From Sphaerochaeta sp. (GTDB lineage: Bacteria; Spirochaetota; Spirochaetia; Sphaerochaetales; Sphaerochaetaceae), in NCBI GenBank assembly GCA_003456855.1, contig DMOO01000237.1, positions 1 through 19,094 on the forward strand: a DNA stretch of 19,094 bases, given 5' to 3'. The translations under genes were made by a program, and so were the position numbers. The notes under the pieces are model-generated. The model saw only the letters and a list, made by a program, of their open reading frames with translations. It had not been told where the DNA came from and did not search any database. Within the stretch, counting starts at the first letter, position 1, and the number at the start of each line of letters is the position of its first letter. This document shows, piece after piece, positions 1 through 7,148 of this stretch.

Positions 1-51
1 GAACATTGCTGCAAAAACGGCAATGAGAATAAATATGAGTCTTCTTTTCAT
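1..51 (-). CDS. N-terminus of an exported protein (partial, leaves left edge)
   Basis: Only the first 17 codons are inside the window. They read MKRRLIFILIAVFAAMF, a textbook start of a signal peptide: a positively charged n-region (K2, R3, R4) followed by an unbroken hydrophobic stretch. A GGGAG ribosome-binding site lies about 6 bases before the ATG at 51-49. A good promoter (TTGAGA, 17-base spacer, TATACT) lies upstream on the same strand. No function can be given; the protein should enter the Sec pathway and end up in the envelope or outside. It diverges from the hyper-acidic protein and lipoprotein genes and may share regulation with them. Confidence 0.6.
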   Translation of the reverse strand, partial: MKRRLIFILIAVFAAMF

Positions 52-75
52 AAATTCTCCCATTTCATCTAAAAC

Positions 76-104
76 AGTATACATTGCAGCTTGGAAAATC
101 TCAA
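76..104 (-). promoter_or_regulatory. Sigma70-type promoter of the left-edge exported protein
   Basis: On the minus strand, TTGAGA (104-99) and TATACT (81-76) are separated by exactly 17 bases, each one mismatch from consensus. Transcription should start near 69, giving a short leader before the ATG at 51. Its -35 box abuts the -35 box of the divergent promoter with no base between them. Confidence 0.55.
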
Positions 105-133
105 TTGACATCGTGCTATTGCGACCTTATCCT
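105..133 (+). promoter_or_regulatory. Sigma70-type promoter of the hyper-acidic protein/lipoprotein operon
   Basis: A perfect -35 box TTGACA (105-110) is followed by a 17-base spacer and TATCCT (128-133). Transcription should start near 140, giving a leader of about 17 bases that consists almost only of the AAGGAGG ribosome-binding site before the ATG at 157. Confidence 0.5.
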
Positions 134-156
134 TTTATTAACCTCAAGGAGGTGCT

Positions 157-438
157 ATGCCTAACAAAAAGAGACCCTACGGGGACTATTATGATGACTA
201 CGATGACTTCGAGGAAGATGAGGACTTCGAGGAAGACGACGATCTTGATGATGACGACGACTTCGAGGACGAAGAGTTCGAGGATCTCTACGACGCCCCG
301 GATGTGAGCGACTACGAGGACTACGACTACGACGAAGACGATGACGATGACGAGGATGACGACGATCTCCTCGACGACGGCTTCTACTATGAAGGCGGAG
401 AGGACTCCGACAAGAACTCCGATTCGGACTACTATTGA
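157..438 (+). CDS. Hyper-acidic, Asp/Tyr-rich small protein of unknown function
   Basis: 93 residues, of which about 52 are Asp or Glu by hand count, plus about 12 Tyr. The only basic residues are K4, K5, R6 and one Lys near the C-terminus. There is no signal peptide, membrane segment or Cys, so it is predicted cytoplasmic and probably disordered. It is believed to be a real gene because a strong AAGGAGG site stands 4-5 bases before the ATG, a good promoter lies upstream, and its TGA overlaps the ATG of the next gene (TGATG). The GAC/GAT codon repeats also open long frames on both strands, rich in Arg/His or Thr/Met; these are composition artefacts. Possible roles are calcium or metal buffering, binding of a basic partner, or mimicry of nucleic acid; the sequence does not choose between them. 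Confidence 0.75.
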   Translation: MPNKKRPYGDYYDDYDDFEEDEDFEEDDDLDDDDDFEDEEFEDLYDAPDVSDYEDYDYDEDDDDDEDDDDLLDDGFYYEGGEDSDKNSDSDYY

Positions 439-1604
439 TGAAGCATCTCAGATTTCTTTTCCTTGCGGCCTTCTGTGCCCTTCTTCTGTGCTCATGCGCC
501 ACTGTCTACGAACCAAGCCTCATAGTCGCCCCTGCAGAGAAAGGCGACAAGGTCCAGGGTGCAGGCAACGTGGCAGCCTTGACCGATGACAGTCTTCAGA
601 TGGTTGCAGCCCCAAGCTACTTCGACGGAAAGAACGCGGACTTCCTCGTCTCCTTCGCATCGATCGACGACAGCACCTACTACATCGACGAGCATGACGT
701 CTCTCTCTACGGCGGCAACTTTCAGACCGGAAAGTGGGAACTGATAGGCAGCTGGGACAGCCTGTCATACATGAGGGCCTCAAGGTCACGTGCAACCACA
801 GGAATTATCCTGGCCGGTGTCATAGGGACCATTGCAGTGCTGGATGCCATCATGAATCCTGACAGCGACACAGACCTCTATATAGACTACGGCTACTCCT
901 ACCACAGGTATCCGCACTACCACGGCTACTACGGGTTCTCCTTCCATTCCGATGACCCAGGTGTAACGGCCACCTTCCTGGCTCTGGACACCATTGAGAC
1001 GACGATTGTGCTGAGCCAGCTGGCATCCATGGAGCAGGCTGAGCTTGCAGAGACCCTGCTTGCCAGCGGAAACGCAACAAGGAGCATCAGCAACTCCGGA
1101 CTTGTTCGCTTCAACAGACTGCCCAAGTACCCTGACTACAAGCTTGTCTACGACAGCGGCAACCAGAACATGGAGTTCATGTTCTCACGCTCAGACAGAG
1201 AGGAGATCATAAACCCTTGGAAGGAGAAGTCGGGAGCCATCTACACTCTCAACTACAACTACACCATAGCAACCAGAAGGAACAACGTCTCCTTCGCCTA
1301 CCTTGCACCACAGTACGCAGGCTTCTTCTGCGGAGTCTCCTTCTTCCCACCGTTCGACTTCGAGAAGCAGCTGGGGAAGATTGGCGCAAGCTTCGGAGTC
1401 AACTGGAAGATTCTTCCGTTCTTCTGGCTCCAGGGAGGAATGGAGGTCCAGCAGATGCAGGGCTCGGATGAGAAATACGACATCCTTGGCCTTATGGGCA
1501 TCGAGTACTGCATCTACCACAACAGCCTCTATGCCGGACTGGTCTACAGTTCAGAGGAGAAATCCTGGTACGGTGAAGTCGGCATAGGCTTCGCGTTCTT
1601 CTGA
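438..1604 (+). CDS. Outer-membrane-type lipoprotein with a His/Tyr-rich patch
   Basis: 388 residues, start ATG at 438, overlapping the TGA of the acidic-protein gene by one base, so translation is probably coupled. A TTG three bases earlier is in frame but is a poorer choice. The N-terminus is a lipoprotein signal peptide ending in L-C-S-C, so Cys20 should be lipidated. A hydrophobic Gly/Ile/Ala segment lies at about 120-139, followed at about 148-170 by a stretch crowded with Tyr, His and Gly (for example YGYSYHRYPHYHGYY) that could bind metal. The last 80 residues alternate polar and hydrophobic positions and end in Phe-Phe, as beta-barrel strands and outer-membrane proteins do. I do not recognise a named family. 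A strong terminator follows directly. Confidence 0.8.
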   Translation: MKHLRFLFLAAFCALLLCSCATVYEPSLIVAPAEKGDKVQGAGNVAALTDDSLQMVAAPSYFDGKNADFLVSFASIDDSTYYIDEHDVSLYGGNFQTGKWELIGSWDSLSYMRASRSRATTGIILAGVIGTIAVLDAIMNPDSDTDLYIDYGYSYHRYPHYHGYYGFSFHSDDPGVTATFLALDTIETTIVLSQLASMEQAELAETLLASGNATRSISNSGLVRFNRLPKYPDYKLVYDSGNQNMEFMFSRSDREEIINPWKEKSGAIYTLNYNYTIATRRNNVSFAYLAPQYAGFFCGVSFFPPFDFEKQLGKIGASFGVNWKILPFFWLQGGMEVQQMQGSDEKYDILGLMGIEYCIYHNSLYAGLVYSSEEKSWYGEVGIGFAFF

Positions 1605-1610
1605 TAGTTC

Positions 1611-1642
1611 GGGCAGGCTCATTCAGCCTGCCCTTCTCTTTC
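1611..1642 (+). terminator. Rho-independent terminator of the lipoprotein operon
   Basis: A 9-bp GC-rich perfect stem, GGGCAGGCT (1611-1619) with AGCCTGCCC (1625-1633), has a 5-base loop and is followed by a T-rich tract. It begins 7 bases after the lipoprotein stop. On the opposite strand the same bases encode the last codons of the convergent gene and lack a T-run, so it should act on plus-strand transcripts. Confidence 0.75.
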
Positions 1643-2536
1643 ACCCTCTTTATAGGAAACAAAGAACGGCGAGTTCTCCAGCATCTCCCTCGGAAGCATG
1701 TACCTCTTGTCGAAGATCCCCTGCCTGAAGAATACCTGCAGGAGGACCTCGAACAGGAAGTCCACCATGTCCACGTACTCCATGTCCCTGAGCCCCACAA
1801 GGCTCAGATTCCTTTTCACGCTTTTGACCGTGCCGTCATGGTACGAGAACGTGAACACCATCTTCGGAGCATCCGAATCGTCATGGACATCCTCGAATAG
1901 ATGGTCCTCCTTGAAGATTTCCCCGGTCTGGTCGAGAAAGCCCCTCACCTCGTCCTCGCAGACGCACTCGATGCCTAGTCTATAGCAGCTGGAGGGAAAT
2001 AGCCGGGTGAAGTGGAAGCATCTGGTCTCTCGGTTCAGGCTGATGGTCTCGGTATGGTCGCACCGGGGATAGTCCTTCAGACATTCCAGAAGCTCCGGCG
2101 AGACCTCGTTGAAGACAAAGCCGATCTCCAGATTGTCCAACCTCTGTGGATCTATGTACCTGGTCACGCAGAACTGGTCGTCAAGTATCTCAGCAAGGTC
2201 CTGGATCACTGCATTCAGCACAGGGAAGCTGTCCTCCGGCCCGGACAGGCTGAGCTTGCGGTCATCATCGCCAAGGATAGAGAGACTCCAATGCTCCCCC
2301 TGCTCCCTAAGCCCGAAATCATTGAACTTGAAGAGTATATCAACAATGCCCTTGCGGCCCAGCCTGTGCAGAAAACGCTCGGAGCCACGCCTTCCCAGAC
2401 AGCCGTGCTGGGTCTTCTCCTCGTTGGAATCGGGGAAGTCAATTCCGTATTCGACAAGGCCCTCGTTCTCAGAGAGCCTGACTGAAGCCTTCACACCCAT
2501 GGAGTTGACCATGCAAAAATAAAGGTTTGCAAACAT
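1619..2536 (-). CDS. Conserved-looking hypothetical protein with a hairpin-enclosed start
   Basis: 305 residues with no signal peptide, membrane segment or catalytic motif I recognise; probably cytoplasmic. It is rich in Asp, Glu and Arg and has many Cys scattered through it. Two regions look loosely alike, a beta-hairpin-like stretch then a hydrophobic helix: about 82-118 (starts WSLSILGDDD) and about 228-275 (starts MVFTFSYHDG). This suggests an internal duplication, a weak inference. The ATG at 2536 is chosen because AAGGAG lies 8 bases upstream; later Met codons (9 and 13) lack a site. It follows aspartokinase by 68 bases on the same strand and may be read from the hom promoter. The site and ATG form the loop of a stable hairpin (separate entry). 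Its 3' end overlaps the terminator of the convergent lipoprotein gene. Confidence 0.7.
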   Translation of the reverse strand: MFANLYFCMVNSMGVKASVRLSENEGLVEYGIDFPDSNEEKTQHGCLGRRGSERFLHRLGRKGIVDILFKFNDFGLREQGEHWSLSILGDDDRKLSLSGPEDSFPVLNAVIQDLAEILDDQFCVTRYIDPQRLDNLEIGFVFNEVSPELLECLKDYPRCDHTETISLNRETRCFHFTRLFPSSCYRLGIECVCEDEVRGFLDQTGEIFKEDHLFEDVHDDSDAPKMVFTFSYHDGTVKSVKRNLSLVGLRDMEYVDMVDFLFEVLLQVFFRQGIFDKRYMLPREMLENSPFFVSYKEGEREGQAE

Positions 2537-2564
2537 AGAAAGTTCTCCTTTTGCAAACCCTTAC
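2519..2564 (-). promoter_or_regulatory. RNA hairpin presenting Shine-Dalgarno and AUG in its loop
   Basis: In the minus-strand transcript, GGTTTGCAAA (2559-2550) pairs perfectly with TTTGCAAACC (2533-2524). Five further pairs outward (2560-2564 with 2523-2519, two of them G-U) give a stem of about 15 pairs. The 16-base loop, AGGAGAACTTTCTATG (2549-2534), is exactly the ribosome-binding site plus the start codon. At DNA level the arms are also TTTGCAAA palindromes 24 bp apart, so a protein operator is the alternative reading. Confidence 0.6.
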
Positions 2565-2604
2565 AAGAAAAATGTCGAAAAGATTAAGATTTTTTTGTAA
2601 TTTA

Positions 2605-3921
2605 TTACCCTGCAAATGAATGGTAAAGCACTCTGACAGTGGTGTCGAACTGACTGTTGTCAACTCCGACAATGATTGCCAGCTCATCTGAACCCTGTGC
2701 GATGGTCCTGATGTTGATGCCTTCCTTTCCAAGTGCGTTGAAGACCTTTCCTGAGATACCAGGACGGAAGATCATCTTTCTTCCGACGGCCGCAACAAGG
2801 GCGATGTTGTCCTGGACGCTGATGTCGTCCGGGGAGCACTTGGCCTTGATGTCACCTATGATCTCATAAAGGGCTTCGCCTATGCTGGCCTGGGACAGGA
2901 CCAATGCGAACTGGTCGATTCCCATCGTGATGTGCTCGGCCTGGACCTTGTGGCGGTCAAGGATCTCAAGGACATCCCTAAGTGCCTCGTTTGAATTGTT
3001 CAGATGCTTGGAGACCGTCAGGATTATGAAGTTTCTCTTGCCTGCGATTCCGGTTATGAACCTGTCGTTGTCGTCATCGATATGATCAACGTTGTCCACA
3101 ATCATGGTACCCGGATGCTCTGGGTCGTTGGTATTCTTGATGTTGAGAGGAATTCCGATCTCCTTCACAGGTGCAACAGAGTCCTCGTGGAGTACGGAGG
3201 CTCCCATGTAGGAGAGCTCCCTTAGCTCGGCGAAGGTGATCTCGGCGATGGCCTTAGGGCTGTCGACGATCCTCGGGTCAGCCATTAGGATTCCGGAGAC
3301 GTCAGTCCAGTTCTCGTACAGGTCGGCGTTGGCCGCAACTGCAACCAAAGAGCCTGTGATGTCGCTTCCGCCTCTGCTCATGACACGGATCTTGCCTGAC
3401 GGCATGGCTCCGTAGAAACCAGGGATGACAATACCATTGTGGCTCTTGAGGGCCTCCTGCACAGCCTCTGCTATCTTTCCTGGGATGAAGGTGCCGTCAT
3501 AGTCCATGAAGATGCACTTGGAGGCATCAAGGAAGTGGTAGCCCAGATACTCGGCCATCAGCCTTGAGGTCAGGTACTCTCCCCTTGAGACCAGCTCGTC
3601 AATTGACATGTCCTTGCTGATCCTCCTTCCAAGGGCCTCGAGGTCATCTTCGATTCTGTAGGAGAGCCCCAAATCATCGCGTATCTCGATGAAACGGGCA
3701 CTTATTATGTCGAAGATCTCCTTGCAGGAGACACCATAGGTCACATGTGCGTGGCAGAGATAGAGAAGATCCGTGATCTTGTGGTCCTTCGGGTCCCTCT
3801 TTCCTGCGGCGGAGACTACAATAAGACGTCTTGAAGGGTCTGAGGTGACTATGCTCTTGACCTTCTTGAACTGGTTGGCATCAGCAACCGAGGATCCACC
3901 GAACTTGGCAACCTTCAGCAT
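2605..3921 (-). CDS. lysC: Aspartokinase (aspartate kinase)
   Basis: 438 residues. It phosphorylates aspartate to beta-aspartyl phosphate, the first step towards threonine, methionine and lysine, in the cytoplasm. The N-terminus has the family signature VAKFGGSSV with Lys6. An amino-acid-kinase domain fills about 1-280, including SRGGSDITGSLVA, NWTDVSGI and MADPRIV. A C-terminal region of about 140 residues has the look of two ACT units (around FIILTVSKHLNNS and ALVAAVGRKM), the usual site of feedback inhibition. Start ATG at 3921 is set by homology and by AGGAGG 6 bases upstream; the frame is open further upstream, but into hom. Only one base separates it from the hom stop (TGAGATG), so the two are co-translated. 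The neighbours make threonine the likely effector, but effector residues cannot be read from sequence. Confidence 0.93.
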   Translation of the reverse strand: MLKVAKFGGSSVADANQFKKVKSIVTSDPSRRLIVVSAAGKRDPKDHKITDLLYLCHAHVTYGVSCKEIFDIISARFIEIRDDLGLSYRIEDDLEALGRRISKDMSIDELVSRGEYLTSRLMAEYLGYHFLDASKCIFMDYDGTFIPGKIAEAVQEALKSHNGIVIPGFYGAMPSGKIRVMSRGGSDITGSLVAVAANADLYENWTDVSGILMADPRIVDSPKAIAEITFAELRELSYMGASVLHEDSVAPVKEIGIPLNIKNTNDPEHPGTMIVDNVDHIDDDNDRFITGIAGKRNFIILTVSKHLNNSNEALRDVLEILDRHKVQAEHITMGIDQFALVLSQASIGEALYEIIGDIKAKCSPDDISVQDNIALVAAVGRKMIFRPGISGKVFNALGKEGINIRTIAQGSDELAIIVGVDNSQFDTTVRVLYHSFAG

Positions 3922-3922
3922 C

Positions 3923-5092
3923 TCAGGCCTCCTTTGCGGCTGCAAAGAAGATGTTTGCACCCTTGCGTCTTACCTCTGCGGCAGCATCGTGCATGTCCTT
4001 GACTGTCACAGCCTTGGTGATTGCGAATACAAGTCCGTCCTTCTCGCACACTACCTTCTCGGTCTCTATCTTGCTGGAGAGAGCCTTCATGGACTCGGCG
4101 TCAGTTCTGACAAAGTACTTGTGCTCGCACTCCTTGCTGCTGTTGCAGGCGAAGCCCACAAGGCACTTCGGGCTGAGCATCTGCTTCTGGCCCTCCGCCA
4201 CGGACGTGACGTCCCTGAGGATTGCCGATGCTGTAGGATAGCGGCCGGCGCCCTGCCCCATGAAGGACATCAGGCCAGCGTTCTTTCCGGTGTACTGTGC
4301 AAGGTTCGTGTTGCTGTGGATGCTGTAGTAGGCCTCCGCCATGCTGCAGACAACAGGCTCGACATAGGCATAGAGTCTGCCGGAGTCGGACAGTCCGCAC
4401 TTTCCGACCAGCCTGATTGTGCATCCAAGGCTTCTTGCAACCTCGAAGTCGGCTGCGCTGACGCTCTCGATGCCCTCGATGTTGTAGTCAAAGTTAGGCA
4501 GTATGTCGTATGCGACCATGCTGATCAGCATGACCTTTCTCATTGTGTCCATTCCGGAGATGTCCGCAGTTGGATTAGCCTCTGCGTAGCCTAGCCTCTT
4601 GGCTTCTGCAAGTGCATCGTCGAAGCTTGTACCCTTGCAGTCCATGGAATCAAGGATGAAGTTGGTGGTTCCGTTGAGGATTCCACCGGCCCAGATGATC
4701 GAGTCCGTCTTGCGGGCCCTGAGCAAGTTCTGGAGAATCGGGATGGCTCCACCGCAGGCTGCACTGAAGATGAAGGACACGCCCTTGCGGTTGGCGATGT
4801 TCATCAGATCAATGCCGTGTGCAGCGACAAGCGCCTTGTTCGAGGTGATCAGGCTCTTTCCGGCCTCGAGGCATTTGGATGTGAACTCGAATGCCGGATC
4901 GATACCACCCATGCACTCGATGACAAGCTCCGAGTCATCGACAAGAACATCATCGAAGGACTCTGTCATGAAGTCCTCTGTCTTCTCGCCTTTCTTGACC
5001 AGAACAGTCCTCACCGTGTACCCGGAATTAGCCTGCAGCATCTCCCAGACACCCTTACCAACAACGCCATGCCCCAAAATCGAAACTTTCAT
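3923..5092 (-). CDS. hom: Homoserine dehydrogenase
   Basis: 389 residues; reduces aspartate semialdehyde to homoserine with NAD(P)H. The Rossmann nucleotide-binding loop is ILGHGVVGKG (Gly7, Gly9, Gly12). NKALVA, SAACGGAIPIL, GILNGTTNFIL and the substrate-site signature ANPTADISGMDTMRK follow in the usual order. The last 80 residues form a compact alpha/beta tail that is shorter than the classic ACT domain of Gram-positive Hom proteins, so feedback control may be weak or lie elsewhere. Start ATG at 5092 has GGGGAG about 5 bases before it; an upstream in-frame Met would add eight residues before the Rossmann strand and has no site. It is first of a minus-strand unit with aspartokinase and diverges from the HTH-ACT/thrC/thrH unit. 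Confidence 0.95.
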   Translation of the reverse strand: MKVSILGHGVVGKGVWEMLQANSGYTVRTVLVKKGEKTEDFMTESFDDVLVDDSELVIECMGGIDPAFEFTSKCLEAGKSLITSNKALVAAHGIDLMNIANRKGVSFIFSAACGGAIPILQNLLRARKTDSIIWAGGILNGTTNFILDSMDCKGTSFDDALAEAKRLGYAEANPTADISGMDTMRKVMLISMVAYDILPNFDYNIEGIESVSAADFEVARSLGCTIRLVGKCGLSDSGRLYAYVEPVVCSMAEAYYSIHSNTNLAQYTGKNAGLMSFMGQGAGRYPTASAILRDVTSVAEGQKQMLSPKCLVGFACNSSKECEHKYFVRTDAESMKALSSKIETEKVVCEKDGLVFAITKAVTVKDMHDAAAEVRRKGANIFFAAAKEA

Positions 5093-5144
5093 AATGTCTC
5101 CCCGAAACGGAATCAAAAATAAAATGTCCGTGTTCTAAAAACAC

Positions 5145-5173
5145 TTGTCTTTTTATTGGAGACAATGTATCAT
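5145..5173 (+). promoter_or_regulatory. Promoter of the HTH-ACT/thrC/thrH unit with an overlapping inverted repeat
   Basis: TTGTCT (5145-5150), a 17-base spacer and TATCAT (5168-5173) make a plausible promoter starting near 5180. The -35 box is one arm of an inverted repeat TTGTCT-N9-AGACAA (5145-5165), and a second small repeat GTGTT-N5-AACAC (5130-5144) abuts it. Both sit in the 118-bp gap between hom and the regulator gene, where an operator would be expected. On the minus strand only a weak candidate for hom is seen (TTGTCG 5181-5176, 18 bases, AATAAA). Confidence 0.4.
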
Positions 5174-5210
5174 AGCGACAATTAAATGGCAAGGCCATGG
5201 AGAGAAAAAA

Positions 5211-5648
5211 ATGCTTGAAAACTACCTTATTGTGCACAAGAGCATACTTCCGGACTACTTCGAGACGGTTCTTGAAGCAAAGCATCTTCTTGAGGAAGGA
5301 AAGGCTAAAAACGTAATGCAGGCCACAAAGATGGTCGGCATTTCACGCAGCACTTTCTATAAATACAAGGACTACATCCTGGAGCCGATCCGCATCTCGG
5401 ACGGACGAAAGGCAGTCATTTCCATGCTGCTCTCACACGAGACCGGAATACTCAGCCACGTGCTGAGCAAGATCTCCGAAGCCGGAGCCAGCATACTCAC
5501 AATAACCCAGAGCCTTCCGGTCCACGGCAAGGCCAGCGTCACGATCACCCTGGACATCAGCGCCTCCGAGCTGCCGACCACGAACCTCCTGAAGGAGATC
5601 GATGACTGCGTAGGTGTGGAGAACACAAAGCTCATAGCAATAGATTAA
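5211..5648 (+). CDS. HTH-ACT domain regulator (PheB/UPF0735-like)
   Basis: 145 residues. The N-terminal third contains a helix-turn-helix with the family pattern AKNVMQATKMVGISRSTFYK (about 33-52). The rest, from about residue 66, is an ACT domain (VISMLLSHETGILSHVLSKI, then ITQSLPVHGKASVTITLDI), the fold that binds free amino acids. The size and order match the PheB/UPF0735 ACT family, often found beside hom or pheA in Firmicutes. The start at 5211 is chosen because GGAGAG lies 6 bases upstream and the family starts at this point; the open frame upstream includes the promoter. It is first of the plus-strand unit with thrC, 10 bases away. The inferred role is amino-acid-responsive control of the divergent threonine genes; direct DNA binding by this family is not proven by the sequence. 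Confidence 0.85.
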   Translation: MLENYLIVHKSILPDYFETVLEAKHLLEEGKAKNVMQATKMVGISRSTFYKYKDYILEPIRISDGRKAVISMLLSHETGILSHVLSKISEAGASILTITQSLPVHGKASVTITLDISASELPTTNLLKEIDDCVGVENTKLIAID

Positions 5649-5658
5649 GGAGACCCCT

Positions 5659-7137
5659 ATGGATTATAGAAGCACAAGAAGCTCATACAGCTGCAACTCC
5701 CTGCAGGCAGTGCTGAAGGGAATCTCTCCGGACGGAGGCCTCTTCGTCTCCCCTGAGATCCTCTCGAAGGACTTTGACTGGTCATCCGTCATCGGACTTC
5801 CGACCTTGAAGATGGCGGAGGTCATCCTCTCCCATCTGCTTCCCGACTTCAAGGGAATGGACGAGCTTGTCAAGAAAGCCTACACAGGCAAGTTCGAGAC
5901 CGAGGACCTCACCCCGGTCAAGAAGGACGGGGACCTCTACATACTGGAGCTGTTCAGAGGACCAACATCGGCATTCAAGGATGTCGCCCTCTCCATGCTC
6001 CCTCAGCTGATCACCGCAGCCAAGGCCCAGAGCGGAGCCACTGACGAGACCGTGATCCTGACAGCAACCTCCGGAGACACCGGAAAGTCTGCCATGGAGG
6101 GCTTCCATGACGTTCCGGGCACAAGGATAATCGTCTTCTACCCACATGGCGGAGTCTCCCCTATCCAGAGGGCCCAGATGGCAACCCAGGAAGGTGCCAA
6201 CGTAAGGGTCTGCGCCGTGAAGGGCAACTTCGACGACTGCCAGACAGCGGTCAAGCAGACCTTTGCGAAGATCAACTCAATGGGAGTGCTTGAAAAGGCG
6301 AACAAGAGCCTGTCATCAGCAAATTCAATAAATATCGGACGTCTTGCTCCACAGGTGGTCTATTATTTCAAAGCCTATTCCGACCTTGTAGGCTGCGGAC
6401 GCATCAAAAAGGGTGACAAGGTGGACTTCGTTGTCCCTTCAGGCAATTTCGGGGACATCCTCGCAGGCTACTTCGCAAAGCTCATGGGACTTCCTGTACG
6501 CAACCTGATCTGCGCCTCCAACGAAAACAAGGTCCTGACCGACTTCTTCAACACCGGAGTCTACGACAAGAGAAGACCTTTCTACCGCACGAGCTCACCT
6601 TCAATGGACATCCTGGTCTCCTCAAACCTTGAGAGACTTCTCTTCCTGGCCTCAGGCTGCGACGAGAAGAAGGTCGAGTCCTGGATGAAGGACCTCTTCC
6701 AGAAGGGAGTATTCACCGTTGACGAACCTGTGATGGAGAAGATAAGAGAGACCTTCAAGGCCTACTGCTGCACTGAGAAGGAGACCTTGGAGACCATTGG
6801 AAAGACCTTCAACGAGGACGGCTACCTCTGCGATCCGCACACGGCAGTTGGAATCAAGGCCTCAAGGGACTACAGGTCGGACATGAAGGACGACGTCCCT
6901 ACAATCGTGCTCTCGACCGCCTCCCCTTACAAGTTCCCCGCCCCGGTCTCGGAGGCCATCGGGCTTGAGATCTGCGGAGACGAGTTCAAGCAGATTGACG
7001 CCATCTGCGAGAGGACGGGGGTTCCGGTTCCAAGGAATCTGAGCTCACTGAAGAGCAAGAAGGTCCTTCACAACGATGTCATCGAGCGTGACGGGATTCT
7101 GGATTACGTTTTGGACGTCCTTGGAATCAAGGGCTGA
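5659..7137 (+). CDS. thrC: Threonine synthase
   Basis: 492 residues, the long fungal/gammaproteobacterial type of PLP enzyme that converts O-phosphohomoserine to threonine and phosphate. Seen in order are the N-terminal SPDGGLFVSPEI, the PLP-lysine motif GPTSAFKDVAL with Lys107, ATSGDTGKSAMEGF, SANSINIGRLAPQ, and the phosphate-binding loop VPSGNFGDILAGY. The C-terminal DPHTAVG and TASPYKFPAPVSEA motifs are also intact. The ribosome-binding site AAGGAG overlaps the stop of the HTH-ACT gene. thrH follows after 11 bases with a GAGGAGG site, so all three form one operon. No sign of damage or unusual composition. Confidence 0.96.
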   Translation: MDYRSTRSSYSCNSLQAVLKGISPDGGLFVSPEILSKDFDWSSVIGLPTLKMAEVILSHLLPDFKGMDELVKKAYTGKFETEDLTPVKKDGDLYILELFRGPTSAFKDVALSMLPQLITAAKAQSGATDETVILTATSGDTGKSAMEGFHDVPGTRIIVFYPHGGVSPIQRAQMATQEGANVRVCAVKGNFDDCQTAVKQTFAKINSMGVLEKANKSLSSANSINIGRLAPQVVYYFKAYSDLVGCGRIKKGDKVDFVVPSGNFGDILAGYFAKLMGLPVRNLICASNENKVLTDFFNTGVYDKRRPFYRTSSPSMDILVSSNLERLLFLASGCDEKKVESWMKDLFQKGVFTVDEPVMEKIRETFKAYCCTEKETLETIGKTFNEDGYLCDPHTAVGIKASRDYRSDMKDDVPTIVLSTASPYKFPAPVSEAIGLEICGDEFKQIDAICERTGVPVPRNLSSLKSKKVLHNDVIERDGILDYVLDVLGIKG

Positions 7138-7148
7138 GGAGGTTTGCC

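Noticed and set aside
161..502. Arg/His-rich frame on the minus strand opposite the acidic protein
   Set aside because: It is the antisense reading of GAC/GAT repeats; it has no ribosome-binding site and no promoter, while the plus frame has both plus coupling to the next gene.
2012..2485. 157-residue plus-strand frame opposite the hypothetical gene
   Set aside because: No start signals. The minus-strand gene has AAGGAG at its start and spans more of the region. Confidence is only moderate because neither product is recognised.
3773..4594. 273-residue plus-strand frame across hom and aspartokinase
   Set aside because: It lies antisense to two clearly recognised enzymes, has no family motif and no start signals; codon bias on the other strand explains its length.
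5093..5210. T-box, riboswitch or attenuator in front of the threonine genes
   Set aside because: No T-box sequence, no threonine-rich leader peptide and no terminator/antiterminator pair are visible in the short gap.
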